NCBI GenBank assembly: GCA_009760855.2
Contig: WPIO01000184.1
Coordinates: forward strand, 416,501-480,500
Length of the DNA stretch: 64,000 nucleotides
From: Cristatella mucedo
Taxonomy: Eukaryota > Bryozoa > Phylactolaemata > Cristatellidae
Direction: 5' to 3'
Positions 20,985 through 31,439 of the stretch are shown here, one piece after another. Under the pieces are notes generated by a model that had not been told where the DNA came from, searched no databases, and saw only the letters and a list, made by a program, of their open reading frames with translations. The position numbers and the translations under genes were made by a program. Within the stretch, counting starts at the first letter, position 1. The number at the start of each line of letters is the position of its first letter.

Positions 20985-22330
20985 GAGGATCAGATGTTAC
21001 TTTGCCTTGGCTGATTGGGAAGTAGATCTGATAGGTAAGCTGGAGCCGAAGAATGAATGGACGTAAAAGCTAGTGACAAAACTCAGAAGTCGATATTTGC
21101 TGCTTGTTTGGGAGCCAGTGCAGGTCGGCAAGAAGGGGTGTGGGTTTGCTCTTTTTAGCATTGCTTATTAATTCTTGGGTCATAGCTAATGTGACGTGAG
21201 TAGGTGGAGAGTTTCTTTTATGTTTAACGATAGCGGCAAGATCTCTCCTCCTGAAGGATTCGGAGTGGTGAAGAGACTGATTCTAAATGACCAGAGTTTT
21301 ACAAGTGGTGGTAAAGGACGGGATCGATGACACGGGTCGAGGCAAGTGAATCGACCTTGAAGCTAGATGAAACTCAGCAAGGGGAAGTAAAAGTGAAATA
21401 AACTGACAATAGCCTAACCAGGGTGACTAGCCTTATTCTCAGAAATGTAAGTGCCACTTCAGTTGAGAAGAGGATTTCTTGAAGATAATGATGAGCATTC
21501 ATACTCCTAAGAGGGAGATTTCTTTTAACAATTTGATAACTTTACAGAGGAGATGTAATCTTTTCGATGATAACGAATTACTGAAGTCTTGAGGTTTTGC
21601 AATTCACAGGTGATTTTTTACACCGAAGAGGAGCTCATACATTTTAGACCGAATGAGATCTGCATATGTTCAGATGAGCAGAATTTGGTAATATTTGGTG
21701 ATGGTAGCATGATAGCTTGCAGTTGTACAAGATATTTTGGTCTAGTGTTTGACCCCTGAAGTGAGTCGGGCCGTGCACATGAGCCACAAGAGGCAGTGAG
21801 TCAGTCAGTGCACAACATTTGGTGCTGTAGGCATCAGATAAGTTATCAGAAAGAATACTGAAATCGCCCATAGCAAAGAAAAATTGATTTCTTGCACACA
21901 GAATCAAAATGAGATCAAATTAAATATGACATAAAGGAAGACCTGGTTTCTGGCGGCAATAGACTGCTGCCACAATTGGTAGCTTGTTTGAGGGTGAACT
22001 CTAAATAATAGATTCGAAATACTTAAAATACATCAAACCCTTGAAGGGAGCTGCAAACGGCTTGAAATTGAAAGAGGAGCATTTTCTAATGGTGACTCCA
22101 CCTCCAGTTCTCACTGATCTAAGGCTGTGAAAGAGGGAAAAGCCTGCTGAAGTTCCGTCACTAACGATCTGGGGCAGTTAACTGATTTGAGCCAGGTTTC
22201 AGTTAGGATGCAGCAGGTGGAGCCCTTTTTCAGAAACAAGGTCTCCTATTAATAGGTGTTTATTGCACTTTGAGCTGTGATTCCAAAGACAGAGGTTTAG
22301 GTGTGCTGCCAGAGTTATAGTAGGCCTGGT
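20985..22330 (-). mobile_element. LINE-A fragments including endonuclease domain
   Basis: 20985-21145 matches the reverse transcriptase C-terminus (LHWLPxKQ region). 21600-22330 reads as the APE-type endonuclease of an L2-like element: FAMGDFSILSDNLSDAYST (core GDFN-type motif), LTDSLPLVAHVHGPTH then RGQTLD (about 21740-21850). Farther upstream are CILTETW and RTGGGVTI-like stretches (about 22080-22220). These correspond to the catalytic TETW and GGG blocks of the family. The frame is broken in several places. This is the only place in the window where LINE-A endonuclease sequence is visible. Confidence 0.7.
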
Positions 22331-22428
22331 GGCCACTCGGTTACAGGAATTCACAGCAAAGCTTGAGGGAGATCGTGTTGAGCGGCTCGAGACAATACTA
22401 AACGAGCAGGTTCTCAGATCGAGCTCGG

Positions 22429-22440
22429 GGGGGGGGGGGG
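22429..22440. repeat. Homopolymer G tract
   Basis: A run of 12 Gs inside a GC-rich patch (22400-22510). Confidence 0.9.
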
Positions 22441-22739
22441 CTTGGGGTTGGGGTAGGCGCGTGTTAGCTCACGGCTCTGGCCCCCTGTGGCTGGGGCGGG
22501 CGCTTTTTTTCTTAATTCACGGACCTTAGGTACAACAATAACATCTATGAGTGCATTTGAACAACGATAACGAAACGATAATAGGTACACAAAATCATAA
22601 CTAACAAGCAGGTTACTAGCAACCACCGAATCTAAAGCTGGTAGGGGGGTGGTGACTCAGCAGCAAGCTGTAAGTGTTTATAGATTTCCCCTGGAATGTA
22701 ATTTCTTTCGGGCTATGGTCAAACCTTAAACAGCTAAGC

Positions 22740-23165
22740 TTAAAAGGTTAAGCAAACGCTGACTCTGAGGAGTGATTAGCTCTAAAACTAGACTGGGATT
22801 GGCTTGCTAGGTTTGAAATTTTAATGTAAGATTTCAGCTGGTCTGCCTCAACTCGTTCCGGTGTTTTTGATAGAACCGGTAAAGGGAGACTGGGCAGAAG
22901 CTACTCAAGTTTTCTTGGTCTTGTACTAGCTATTTGCCAGGGGTAGTGACATGTCCTGAGGCCAAAGACACATTGTTATTATGCTAGTTATTAATAGCAG
23001 CAGAGAAAATCTATGCATTATAGAAATAATAAGGTGGGTTTAGTGTCTAGAGATCTGTTTGATAGGGAGATGAATTTCAGGGTGTGACCACTGGTAGCCT
23101 CATTGAACACAGACATTGAGGTGCTGCACAGAATTAAGAGAGGGTAGTCCTGTTAGGTTCTTATT
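22740..23165 (-). mobile_element. LINE-A reverse transcriptase N-terminal fragment
   Basis: Minus-strand similarity to the segment preceding and including NYRPVSLL...FLSKTLERV (about 22840-22930) and the SAFKQVTSGLV-type linker (about 23060-23110). Decayed. Confidence 0.7.
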
Positions 23166-23224
23166 AAGGGGCAGGTCTAGGACTAGCCACTAACTGACAG
23201 CCAACTTTACCATTAAGAACTAAG

Positions 23225-23300
23225 CAAATGTGAATTGCTTAGAAAGAGATTTAGTTCTTTGAGAGCACTATGACAATGTATTATTGTTGTTACTATTATA
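23225..23300 (+). mobile_element. LINE-A 3' tail fragment
   Basis: TGCTTAGAAAGAGATTTAGTTC then TTTGAGAGCACTATGACAATG and TTATTGTTGTTACTATT correspond to the stem-loop and degenerate (ATT)n tail. Confidence 0.65.
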
Positions 23301-23537
23301 TTACAAGTTGCTACATCAGCAATATTTTTATTGTTCATCTTATACTCAACTTGCACCCTCCACGACATCGTAACTGCATCTACCATAGGTTATTTGTTGA
23401 TTGATGCTTAGTCAGTTAATATGGCATCGCTTGTTCATAGAGGCAGCTCACTTTCTACTACTGGCACAGTGAACTTGGCAGGCTGTTAAACGTGGTCGCT
23501 AGTGGCTGTAAATAGTTACGATATATAAACATGTTTT

Positions 23538-23538
<1 letters not shown>

Positions 23539-23610
<72 letters not shown>
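23539..23610. repeat. (TA)n microsatellite
   Basis: About 72 bp of alternating TA. Confidence 0.95.
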
Positions 23611-23613
<3 letters not shown>

Positions 23614-23647
23614 AATGTAAAGGGAAACTGGTGACCTAGTGTAACAG

Positions 23648-23676
23648 CCTGCTATGGGCACAGTGCCCATAGCAGG
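23648..23676. repeat. Perfect 29-bp palindrome
   Basis: CCTGCTATGGGCAC, a single A, then its exact reverse complement. A near-identical palindrome occurs at 62399-62426 with the same AACAG flank, so this is a dispersed hairpin repeat rather than a chance palindrome. Confidence 0.85.
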
Positions 23677-24089
23677 AAGTGAGCTGGCTCTAGGAGCAAG
23701 AGACACCTGATTAGCTGATGCTGCTGTATTTTGCTGCTGCATAATTGAAATGAACAACATAATACACTTTGTTGCTACATAACATTTATGTTACTGCCTC
23801 CAGTGAGGGCACTTGCATTTCTACCATCCTTTGTTGCACTTGCCAGTGCTACTTGCTTTGACAGCTGCTTACTTCCGCCGGCCTCGATCCTTCTGCTTGT
23901 CAAGTACCACATTCATGCTTGAAGCGTACCTGTGAAACGGCTTATTTTGATGGAGCCCATCGCTTAGCCTTTGTAGTTCTCAAAGGTAACCCTGCCACTG
24001 CTGATCGTAGCCAGAAGTGTTTAGTTCAATTTCCACTAAACTGGTAGATCTTGCAGTAGTTAATGGATACTTAAGATTTGCATTTTGGT

Positions 24090-24262
24090 AAGCCGTGATG
24101 GCACACTAGGTAAGGCGGTTGCTTTCACGACCTCGTTACCGAGGTCGTGGGTTCGATTCCTGCTGTGGGCGATTCTTTATCGCCACTGCAAGCGGTGGTG
24201 ATAGCCGTAAAGGCTCTTCTGTCGCTATACAAAAGGAGGCTGTTTAATGAGCTAGGATTTTT
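24090..24262 (+). mobile_element. Full-length SINE-A
   Basis: AGCCGTGATGGCACACTAGG (tRNA-like head with A-box), an internal ACGACCTCGTTACCGAGGTCGT hairpin, B-box GGTTCGATTCC, the GCCACTGCAAGCGGTGGTG hairpin, GGCTCTTCTGTCGCTATAC, then a GCTAGGATTTTTTT end. A good reference copy for the family. Confidence 0.9.
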
Positions 24263-24439
24263 TTTATGCCGGAACACACACTGGCAGTACCTGCCCGGGC
24301 TCGTGGGTGTAGTCATTTATTGATGTCGAACCACTTAGCATGAATAGTCATTTATCCTACTCATCCAGTATCCAGTAGTATCTAGCTGGGTGGCTGACGT
24401 TGAGCACTGTTAGAGCATCTCAACCTTTCCCCAATGCAG

Positions 24440-25558
24440 GGCACATCCGAGACGTGACAACAGCTCGACTGGGTCGCAGAGGCAGACGGCACAGCAGCTA
24501 GACTGGCCGATTTGAGGCCTCTCGAGGCTCAGGGGCCACCTTCAGCTGGTGCCGGTCTGGCGGCTGCCTGTGGCGATGCTGTTGGCAGACCTTCTGCAAG
24601 CAGCAGCAGAGGCCAAAGCAGCTGTAGCAACAGTGAGGCGGTAGTGGCAGCAGTAGGTGCAGGAACTCGGAAGGTGAATGCTCTGCATTTGCTGTTAACA
24701 GCACGCAAGGCAGTGGCTGTGCTTTTAGGATCTGCAGAGATGCTGCTCGCTTAAAAAATTTATTAAAAGAAATTAAAAACACACCTATTTATCACAGTAT
24801 TTTGTGGGTCTCTTTGATTCATCTTTTATGTGCTTATGTGTGCTGACATAGTGCATGCTGCCACTAACCACATTTGCATGCTGACCTTGCGCATATCACC
24901 CTAAACCATGTTATTCTTGTTGTTTATCGAGCCTGCTATCATTAGCCATTCGATCGTGTTTTCTTTGCAGCAAATGTAGAGTGTCTATAAAGAGATTGAG
25001 TTCTTTGAGGGTGCTTCATTAAGTTTTATTACTCTTATCATTATTATTTACACTTCAGAGAACCACGAAGCATTGAGGAGGCAGGTGGCTGCAGCAATTC
25101 CTAGTGTCGATGGCACCTGCATACTGAAGCCAGTGGCTACGATCCTAGCAACAGCAGCGGAGGTCGTGGAGAAGTGGCATGATGTGGCCCTGCAACGGCA
25201 GCTCCTGATGATGGCAGATAAGGTGGCCTCCGTATCATCACGGTAGCTACTGCTGAGCCAGGCCGGCTCGCTGTACGTATTGCAACGATTGGCTGGCAAC
25301 TTATGCCTGACATTTAATTGCACATTTTGGGGTTGCAGTGCACGGCCTGCCGACGACGGTTTAACAGGCCAAGCTGAGTACTGCAAGCTGCTCGTGGCCA
25401 GCCGCCCGATCACGGTGCCAGGCTGCAGATGCACAGAGGCAAAGCAGGACAGTGCTGCCATGCTCTCAGGAACAGCAGCAGTTGCAGCCGTCAGGCGACT
25501 CATCCGCGACTCTGCCGAGCTACTGCTCAGCCAGCACTTGCTGCTGCGCAAGCAATAA
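24440..25558 (+). pseudogene. Broken intron-containing gene for an Ala-rich helical protein, possibly talin-like
   Basis: Three putative coding pieces are bounded by good splice sites. Piece 1 starts after CCTTTCCCCAATGCAG at 24440 and is open in two alternating frames (ADLLQAAAEAKAAVATVRR; SEAVVAAVGAGTRKVNALHL), which implies frameshifts. Piece 2 (25059-25242) follows TTTACACTTCAG and encodes NHEALRRQVAAAIPS through WHDVALQRQLLMMADK. Piece 3 (25339-25558) follows TTTGGGGTTGCAG, joins in phase across a 96-bp intron, and encodes YCKLLVAS, then AKQDSAAM, AAVRRLIRDS and LLLRKQ-stop. The KLLVA...QDSxAM...AAxxAVRR pattern recalls the C-terminal I/LWEQ actin-binding module of talin, a cytoskeletal adaptor. 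The resemblance is weak and from memory. A 5'-truncated LINE-A separates pieces 1 and 2. It is probably a pseudogene or gene fragment; a live but unusual gene cannot be excluded. Confidence 0.35.
24753..25049 (+). mobile_element. LINE-A 3' end inserted in the Ala-rich gene fragment
   Basis: TTAAAAGAAATTAAAAACAC, then the 3' UTR with CATGCTGCCACTAACCACAT and GCATGCTGACC. It ends with the stem-loop GTAGAGTGTCTATAAAGAGA and a degenerate ATT tail. The tail ends only a few bases before the putative 3' splice site at 25058. Confidence 0.85.
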
Positions 25559-25559
25559 T

Positions 25560-26004
25560 AAAAATAATAATAACATTGAAGATAATGCTGATAGTAAGTT
25601 GTTTTTATCACACTCATTTAGAGTCAAGACTCTGTCCAGGTACTGTACAACTCCGTGTAAGAGGAGCAATAACCGAGTGCTATTGTGCCATGCTTAGACC
25701 AGCAATCAAAAGTGTGCATCATGCTTAGGCCAGTGTGGAAAGACATGCACGGCAATACTTTGGGCCATCTGTTATTAGGGGCCTTGGTTGGTAGCACTGT
25801 ATCGTGCATACTTGTGCACAAGCAAAGAACACATGAGCAAAACTAGCTCACTGTGATCTTAACTGTACACAGAGTAGAGTGAAAGCCTTGGTCGTGATGT
25901 CAACTAGTATTTTGTTTCGAATCCCTGCTATCAGCATCCTAAAGGCAAAGTTAACAGCCTAGCGTGACTATCAAGCACGATTTCAAGCAGTCTTAACTCT
26001 ATGT

Positions 26005-26007
<3 letters not shown>
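25560..26007. other. Unassigned sequence
   Basis: No gene or recognised repeat. A TAAT-rich stretch directly follows the putative stop at 25558 and contains AATAATAA. Confidence 0.3.

Positions 26008-26046
<39 letters not shown>
26008..26046. repeat. (AG)n microsatellite
   Basis: About 39 bp of pure AG. Confidence 0.95.
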
Positions 26047-26049
<3 letters not shown>

Positions 26050-26211
26050 TATGTATGGTAAATGTAGGTCTATTTAGCATCCATCCTTAGCTGCTTGCAT
26101 CGACCGGGTAAGAAATTCTTGACACACGTCGATGCAAACATTGCATATAGACTGACAGTGCTCTCTCTGGCCTGGCTGTATTGTGACTATCGGCACTGGT
26201 AGGGTGGCTTA

Positions 26212-26826
26212 ATAACACTAATGCACTTGATTAAGTGCACCCAGAAAACTCAAACTCTTTCTAGGCGCTTTACATTTGCTACAAAGGATGCACGATCGAA
26301 TGGTTAGTGGTAGCATGCAATAATTAACAAGAATAGCATGGTTACGGGTGACATGCACAGGGTCAGCATGCAAGTATGGTTAGTGGTTGCATGCAACAGT
26401 GTCAGCAAGCATAAGCACTTAAAGGACGAATCACAGGGACCCACTAAATGCTGTAATAAATAGGTGCATTTTTATTTTTTTTTCAAACACGATCAAGTCA
26501 GGAGATGTCGTGATGTCAGTTGGAAGTGAGTTCCGGGCTTTGGGAGCATACTAGGCACAGTCTCCAAAGGATTTGAGGTTTGCACGAGGTATTTGTAAAC
26601 TGTTAGATTCCGAAAAGCGAGTGGTACTATGCTTAGCCTGGTGTGGCAGTAGATCTGATAGGTAGGCTGGAGCCAAAGAATGAAGAGACCTAAAAGTGAG
26701 TGACAGAAAGCCGAAGTCGATGCGCTGCTTGATTGGGAGCCAGTGCAGGTTAGCTAGTAGTGGTGCGATGTGGCAACTGCAGCGCTCACGACAGGCAAGC
26801 CTAGCTGCAGGATTTTGCACCAGCTG
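26212..26826 (-). mobile_element. LINE-A copy, 5' truncated
   Basis: The minus strand runs from VQLVQNPAARLACRERCSCH and LLANLHWLPIKQRIDF (about 26700-26820), through LSLTFRSLHSLAPAYLSDLL and LKSFGDCA, to the 3' UTR and stem-loop (26220-26270). The 5' junction at about 26826 joins unrelated sequence, and the open frame runs across it artificially. Confidence 0.9.
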
Positions 26827-26829
26827 TAC

Positions 26830-27285
26830 TTGTCTGTGAAGCTGGCTCCGGCAGAACAGTGTCGTTGCAGCAAAACTACTGTCGAGCCGGGTCCACAGTT
26901 GGCCGTGTGTGCCAAACCCAAAAACCTCGTAAAAGTGGGATTGAGAAAGCACCAAGCCGGTTTGCAGCTGTTGACGTGCACGATCTGAGGTGTCGGCTTA
27001 TCGTCATCTACAACTGAAACATTGAAATTAGTTTTGCCCACTATGCCTAGCTACCCATGCCACAGATATGGCAGCTTCGATGACTTGACCTGCCTGATCG
27101 TGGCCAAGGCCATCTGGCCCGATTGGGCTAAAGTCTCCGAGAAACCCACCAGTGGTATCCGACGGTCGCACAGCTGCACGGTTCCACCTGCCTGTAGTCG
27201 CAGGCCACCGGTGGCAGGGTGATAAGTAACCGCGCAAGCGTTTGCCCCTCTGCTCTACTGGTGGACCGTGACAGAGTTGCAATGC
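26830..27285 (-). pseudogene. Possible Gypsy-type integrase C-terminal remnant
   Basis: The minus strand encodes GKTNFNVSVVDDDKPTPQIV then HVNSCKPAW (about 26930-27040). The pattern PxxVHVNxxKPx resembles the GPY/F module at the C-terminus of Gypsy retrotransposon integrases. The neighbouring minus frame upstream (27028-27282) is open but shows no integrase core. It could instead be unrelated sequence beside the truncated LINE-A. Confidence 0.3.
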
Positions 27286-27849
27286 AGTGCGCTTAAAAAC
27301 AAACTCAAGCTTGGAATTGCTACAGCCATCTGCCTCCTCCTCGATGTTCTATGTTCCCATGCTTTATGCAGTGTAAAACTTTGAAATCTTGACAGTACCA
27401 TTTCAGCTTAGGCAGCAGCAGCAGCAGAGACTAATGCAGGGCCCACTTAAAACAATCAGTGCAGCTCACCTTCTCTTGTCTACAGAAAGGGCGGCCGGTA
27501 TACCAGTGGCTGTTTCGGCTGCACACTGAAACTTTTAGATACTATTGAACCCACTCACCGTGCTGCTGCTGGCTGTTGAAGGGAGACTCACACTTGGCAG
27601 CAGGAGCCAGCCCATAAGATTGCCCTAAGATAACAATATTACATGTCAGCAACCAATCCAGAGCCTTATAGAAAACATGCAGAGCAGGCTAGCTAGTCAG
27701 GCCGGAAAGAAAAATAGCCAAGGAATTAAAACCAATACTGGAAAACAGAGAATCAAAAAGAAGCATGAGACGAGCAACTAGACGGAAGGGTGATAAAACA
27801 CTGGCAGAGTAAAGAAGCGAGTAGAGCAGTAGCAGCAGCATTTTGGCAG
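27286..27849. other. Unassigned sequence before the duplicated block
   Basis: No gene is recognised. CAG-rich patches occur at 27415-27435. I found no clear match with the sequence preceding the second copy of the block. Confidence 0.3.
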
Positions 27850-28936
27850 CAGGGTTGCCACAAAAGTAGCAGAGTTGCTGAATGCTGAACGCTGCACATG
27901 AAACTGCCTGCTGCAAGCGTTTCGGCCATTCGAAGTTGTAATTTTTACTTTATATACAAAACCTTGTGAAACCAGTACCTTCGAATGGCTGGCTGAGAGC
28001 CTGCTGTGAATCACAATATCCGAAATGGTGCATGCTATACATAGTTGGTAATAATAAGTCTTGCGTAGCACCCTAACAGATCTCAATCTCAATGAAGGCA
28101 CTTTGCAATCGTGCAAAAGAAGCAATAAGCAAGAGCTACGGACAAGCAAAGTGTGCTCAGTCGAGCACTCAAAAGCACTACAGTTTCAGGCTTACCCATG
28201 TATACAAAAGCACGTTGGAAGACACTTGTGGCTGCTGGTTATTAGGGCCCCTGTTTTGTAAATTAGTGAATAGGTGAGCAATCAAAGCGAAAGACAAAAA
28301 ACAAGTTCTTCAAAGTGCTCTCGCTTGGCGAAACGGATTCGTTGGTTCGAGCTCTGAAGCAGTCTAGTCTTCATTCGATTCCCCATTCAGCAGAGCAGTG
28401 CTTACGATGTACAGTTTTGTAATGCACCAGAGCGAAAAAAAAGCAATTCACTCGAACGGAGCAGAGAGTGAGAGAAACATAAAGGCTTTTAGCTTTGAAG
28501 TCGGTAGCGAGCTAAAGCTACTCACGCGTTAGTCTTATCCTGGAACACAAAGGACACTTTCCTCCTCCTGCTTGGGCTAAGCCGTTGGGCTGATCGGATC
28601 TCTCTATTTCTACTTTTACCAGTGGTGAATTAAATGGCAGAGTACCTTAGTATGTGTAATACTTCAACAGCGAATGCTCAGGCCAACCCATTTCTGGGCT
28701 TTGACAGCATATTAGTTTATGAGGTGGTCTCCAAATGATTCAAAGATAGGGGTGCAAGTTGTAGCTTCAAAATTGGCTGAAAGTCATAATGCTGTACTCA
28801 TTTACGGTAATTGCGTATTTGCCTTCCTCATAAATTGCGAGTTTATATGCCACGGCAAGGATCGTAAACAAGGTCATTTAGACAGGCAAAGTCATGAGTC
28901 CCTTTTTTAATACTAATAATAATAATAATAAATTTG

Positions 28937-29297
28937 ATATAGTGAAGTCAGAGAACTCATCTCTTTCTAGGCACTTTACATGCTTTACGTACTGCAAAGG
29001 AAGCGCCATCGAAAGGTTAGTGGTGGTTATCGAATGGTTAGTGGCTCAATAGACAAACAGATTATTATGGTTTGGGTGAAATGCACAGGCTTGTCATGCA
29101 AGTATGGTTAGTGGCAGCGTGCACAGCGTCAGATGGAAAAGCAAATTAATGTGGAATCACAGGGACCAACTAAATGCGGTGTAAAAATCAATACGTTTTA
29201 GGTTTCTTTTAAATGCGGACGAGTCAGGAGATGTCGTGACACAAGTCAGGAATAAGCTCCAGGTTTTAGGAGCATAATAATAATAATAATAATAATA
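28937..29297 (-). mobile_element. LINE-A 3' UTR fragment and (AAT)n junction
   Basis: Minus-strand stem-loop and UTR (GAACTCATCTCTTTCTAGGC, ATGCACAGGCTTGTCATGC), ending in (AAT)n at 29276-29297, where the larger LINE-A begins. Two LINE-A copies therefore lie head to tail. Confidence 0.8.
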
Positions 29298-31435
29298 TTG
29301 CACTTGATAAAGCGCCCCCAGAGAACTTAATCTCTTTCTAGGCGTTTTACATTTGCTGCAAAGTGATATGCAATAGAATAGTAAGTAAAATCATGCTTGA
29401 AAAACAAACAAAATAAATAATATGGTTAGGGGTTACATGCACAGGGTCAGCATGCAAATGTGGTTAGTGGCAGCATGCACAGTGTCAGCACGCATAAGCA
29501 CATCAAGGATGAATCACAGGGACCCACTAAATGCTGTCCTAAATAGGTGTGTTTTTAAGTTTCTTTTAAATGTGGTCAGGTCAGGGGATGTTCTGACGCT
29601 GGTCGGGAGGGAGTTCCAGGCTTTGGGAGCATACGAGCTAAATGCACGGTCTCCAAAGGATTTAAGGTTTGTACGAGGTATTTCTAGACTGTTGGATTCC
29701 GAAAAGCGGGTGGTACGATGCTTGGCCTGATGGGGTAGTATATCTGAAAGATAGGCTGGAGCCATAGAATGAAGAGACCTAAAAGTGAGCGACAAAACCT
29801 TGAAGTCAATCCGTTGCTTGACTGGTAGCCAGTGCAGGTCGGCGAGAAGTGGAGTAATGTGGCAACTGCGACGCTCACGACAGACAAGCCTAGCTGCAGA
29901 GTTTTGCACCAGCTGCAATCGCCTGATCGCACATGCTGGTAGGCCAGTAAGCAGTGAGTTGCAGAAGTCGAGACGAGATGTCACGAATGCATGGACCAGC
30001 TTGGACGTGGTATCCTTATCTAAACAAGCTCTAATTTTAGCAATGTTATGAAGCTGAAAATAGGCGGATTTGACTGTGGAGCTGATATGGTCGTCTAACG
30101 AGAGGTCGCTTTGGAATATGACACCTAGATTTCGAGCTGATTCAACTGGAGATATGCTGGCAGAGCCAATTTTGAAAGTCAGCCTTTCCAATTTGTGAAT
30201 CACACTGGGTTTGCCCATAACTAGTAAGTTAGTTTTATCATCGTTTAGTTTTAGAAAATTTGCTGCCATCCATGTGCGGATGTCATCAATGCATGCAGCA
30301 AGTGAGTTGAGAGAATTTGAGGTGCTCGAAGGCTGGGAGGGATCAAAGCAAAGGTACAACTGAGTGTCATCCGCATAGAAGTGAAAGCCTAGATTGTGCT
30401 TGGCAATCACATCAGCAAGAGGGAGAGAATAAACCGTGAAAAGAACCGGACCTAGCACAGAGCCCTGAGGTACTCCATATTTTAGAGGTACTTCATATGA
30501 TCTTTGTCCATTCACGTCAACACTCTGGAGTCTCCCACTGAGATAGGATCTGAACCACTGCAGAGCAGTGCCAGTGATGCCCAGGCGAGATGAGAGGCGC
30601 TCTAGAAGTACTCTGTGATCGATGGTATCAAAAGCTGCCGAAAGATCGAGCAAAACAAGAAGAGACACTCTACCCATGTCTGCATTCCTAAGTAGGTCGT
30701 TGTATACCCGAAGCAACGCTGACTCTGTGGAGTGATTAGCTCTAAAGCCAGACTGGAACTTACTAGCAAGGTGTGAGGTTTCGATATAGGAGTTCAGCTG
30801 GTCTGCCACGACCCGTTCCAGAGTCTTTGATAGGAATGCTAGAAGGGAGACTGGGCGGTAGTTGCTTAAGTTCTCTTGGTCTAGTGTAGCTTTCTTGAGA
30901 AGTGGCCTGACTACAGCTTTTTTGAAAGGTGCTGGGACCTGACCTGAGGCTAATGACATATTAATGATGTTGGTTTTGCATGGCAGCAGCAGATCAATGC
31001 AACGTAGGAGCAGGACAGTGGGAATAGGGTCCAGAGGATTTTTTGTCTTCTTTGATTGAGATACGAACTTTAGGACTAGACCACTAGTGACCTGCTTAAA
31101 TGCAGACATTGAGGTGCAGCCAGGAACCGAGGAACAGCATTCTAGTGGGGAGGTTGTCATCGCAGGGATGGATTCCTGATCTTGTCTATCTTCTGCACAA
31201 AGAATCAAAAGAAGCGATCGGCTAGATCATCATTAGGATCATCAGGTAAGGAGCTAATCTGGGAACGGTTGAGGAGATGGTTTATTGTCGACATCAGCAT
31301 TTTGGATTGTGCATCTGTGATTCAACAGTGTTTCTATAGAAGCTAGACTTGGCCTTTGCTAGGATCGATTGGTACGACCTACAGTAGTATTCATATGCCT
31401 GTCGATGGACAGTTAGTCCGGATCTTTTGAATGCC
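29298..31435 (-). mobile_element. LINE-A, best copy: complete reverse transcriptase domain, no endonuclease
   Basis: The minus strand reads, 5' to 3': an inter-domain linker (31435-31210, with a stop in the DRFF/FFVQKIDKI stretch), an open reverse transcriptase frame (31208-29514), 3' UTR with AGCATGC-rich repeats, a terminal stem-loop (29300-29360) and the (AAT/ATT)n tail. The 5' end is truncated within the linker, so the endonuclease is absent. It is inserted next to another LINE-A fragment and is private to copy A of the duplication. Confidence 0.92.
29514..31208 (-). CDS. LINE-A reverse transcriptase ORF (L2/CR1-type), 564 codons
   Basis: Non-LTR retrotransposon reverse transcriptase, which copies element RNA at a nicked target site. 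Motifs in order, by residue: NYRPVSLL at about 116-123, motif A AAFDTIDH at about 191-198, motif [12 protein letters not shown] at about 244-254, catalytic motif C YADD at 278-281, LNDDKTNLLVMGKP at about 321, and ARNLGVIFQSDLSLDDHI after that. The C-terminal portion has LDFCNSLL and NSAARLVC, and ends RNLKTHLFRTAFSGSL, the usual family terminus. The catalytic aspartates are intact and there is no internal stop. The first codon shown is TTG, not ATG. The true element ORF should continue upstream into a linker and endonuclease, but a stop and frameshift at about 31180-31235 break it. The copy is therefore probably not autonomous. Confidence 0.9.
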   Translation of the reverse strand: MILCAEDRQDQESIPAMTTSPLECCSSVPGCTSMSAFKQVTSGLVLKFVSQSKKTKNPLDPIPTVLLLRCIDLLLPCKTNIINMSLASGQVPAPFKKAVVRPLLKKATLDQENLSNYRPVSLLAFLSKTLERVVADQLNSYIETSHLASKFQSGFRANHSTESALLRVYNDLLRNADMGRVSLLVLLDLSAAFDTIDHRVLLERLSSRLGITGTALQWFRSYLSGRLQSVDVNGQRSYEVPLKYGVPQGSVLGPVLFTVYSLPLADVIAKHNLGFHFYADDTQLYLCFDPSQPSSTSNSLNSLAACIDDIRTWMAANFLKLNDDKTNLLVMGKPSVIHKLERLTFKIGSASISPVESARNLGVIFQSDLSLDDHISSTVKSAYFQLHNIAKIRACLDKDTTSKLVHAFVTSRLDFCNSLLTGLPACAIRRLQLVQNSAARLVCRERRSCHITPLLADLHWLPVKQRIDFKVLSLTFRSLHSMAPAYLSDILPHQAKHRTTRFSESNSLEIPRTNLKSFGDRAFSSYAPKAWNSLPTSVRTSPDLTTFKRNLKTHLFRTAFSGSL

Positions 31436-31439
31436 TTTT

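Noticed and set aside
24125-24316. Possible tRNA genes at SINE-A copies (B-box GGTTCGATTCC)
   Set aside because: The heads lack a closing acceptor stem and are followed by the constant SINE body in many copies, so they are SINEs, not tRNA genes.
25048-25617. 189-codon minus-strand frame
   Set aside because: It is antisense to the Ala-rich plus-strand pieces and covers their splice sites. The composition looks like a shadow frame.
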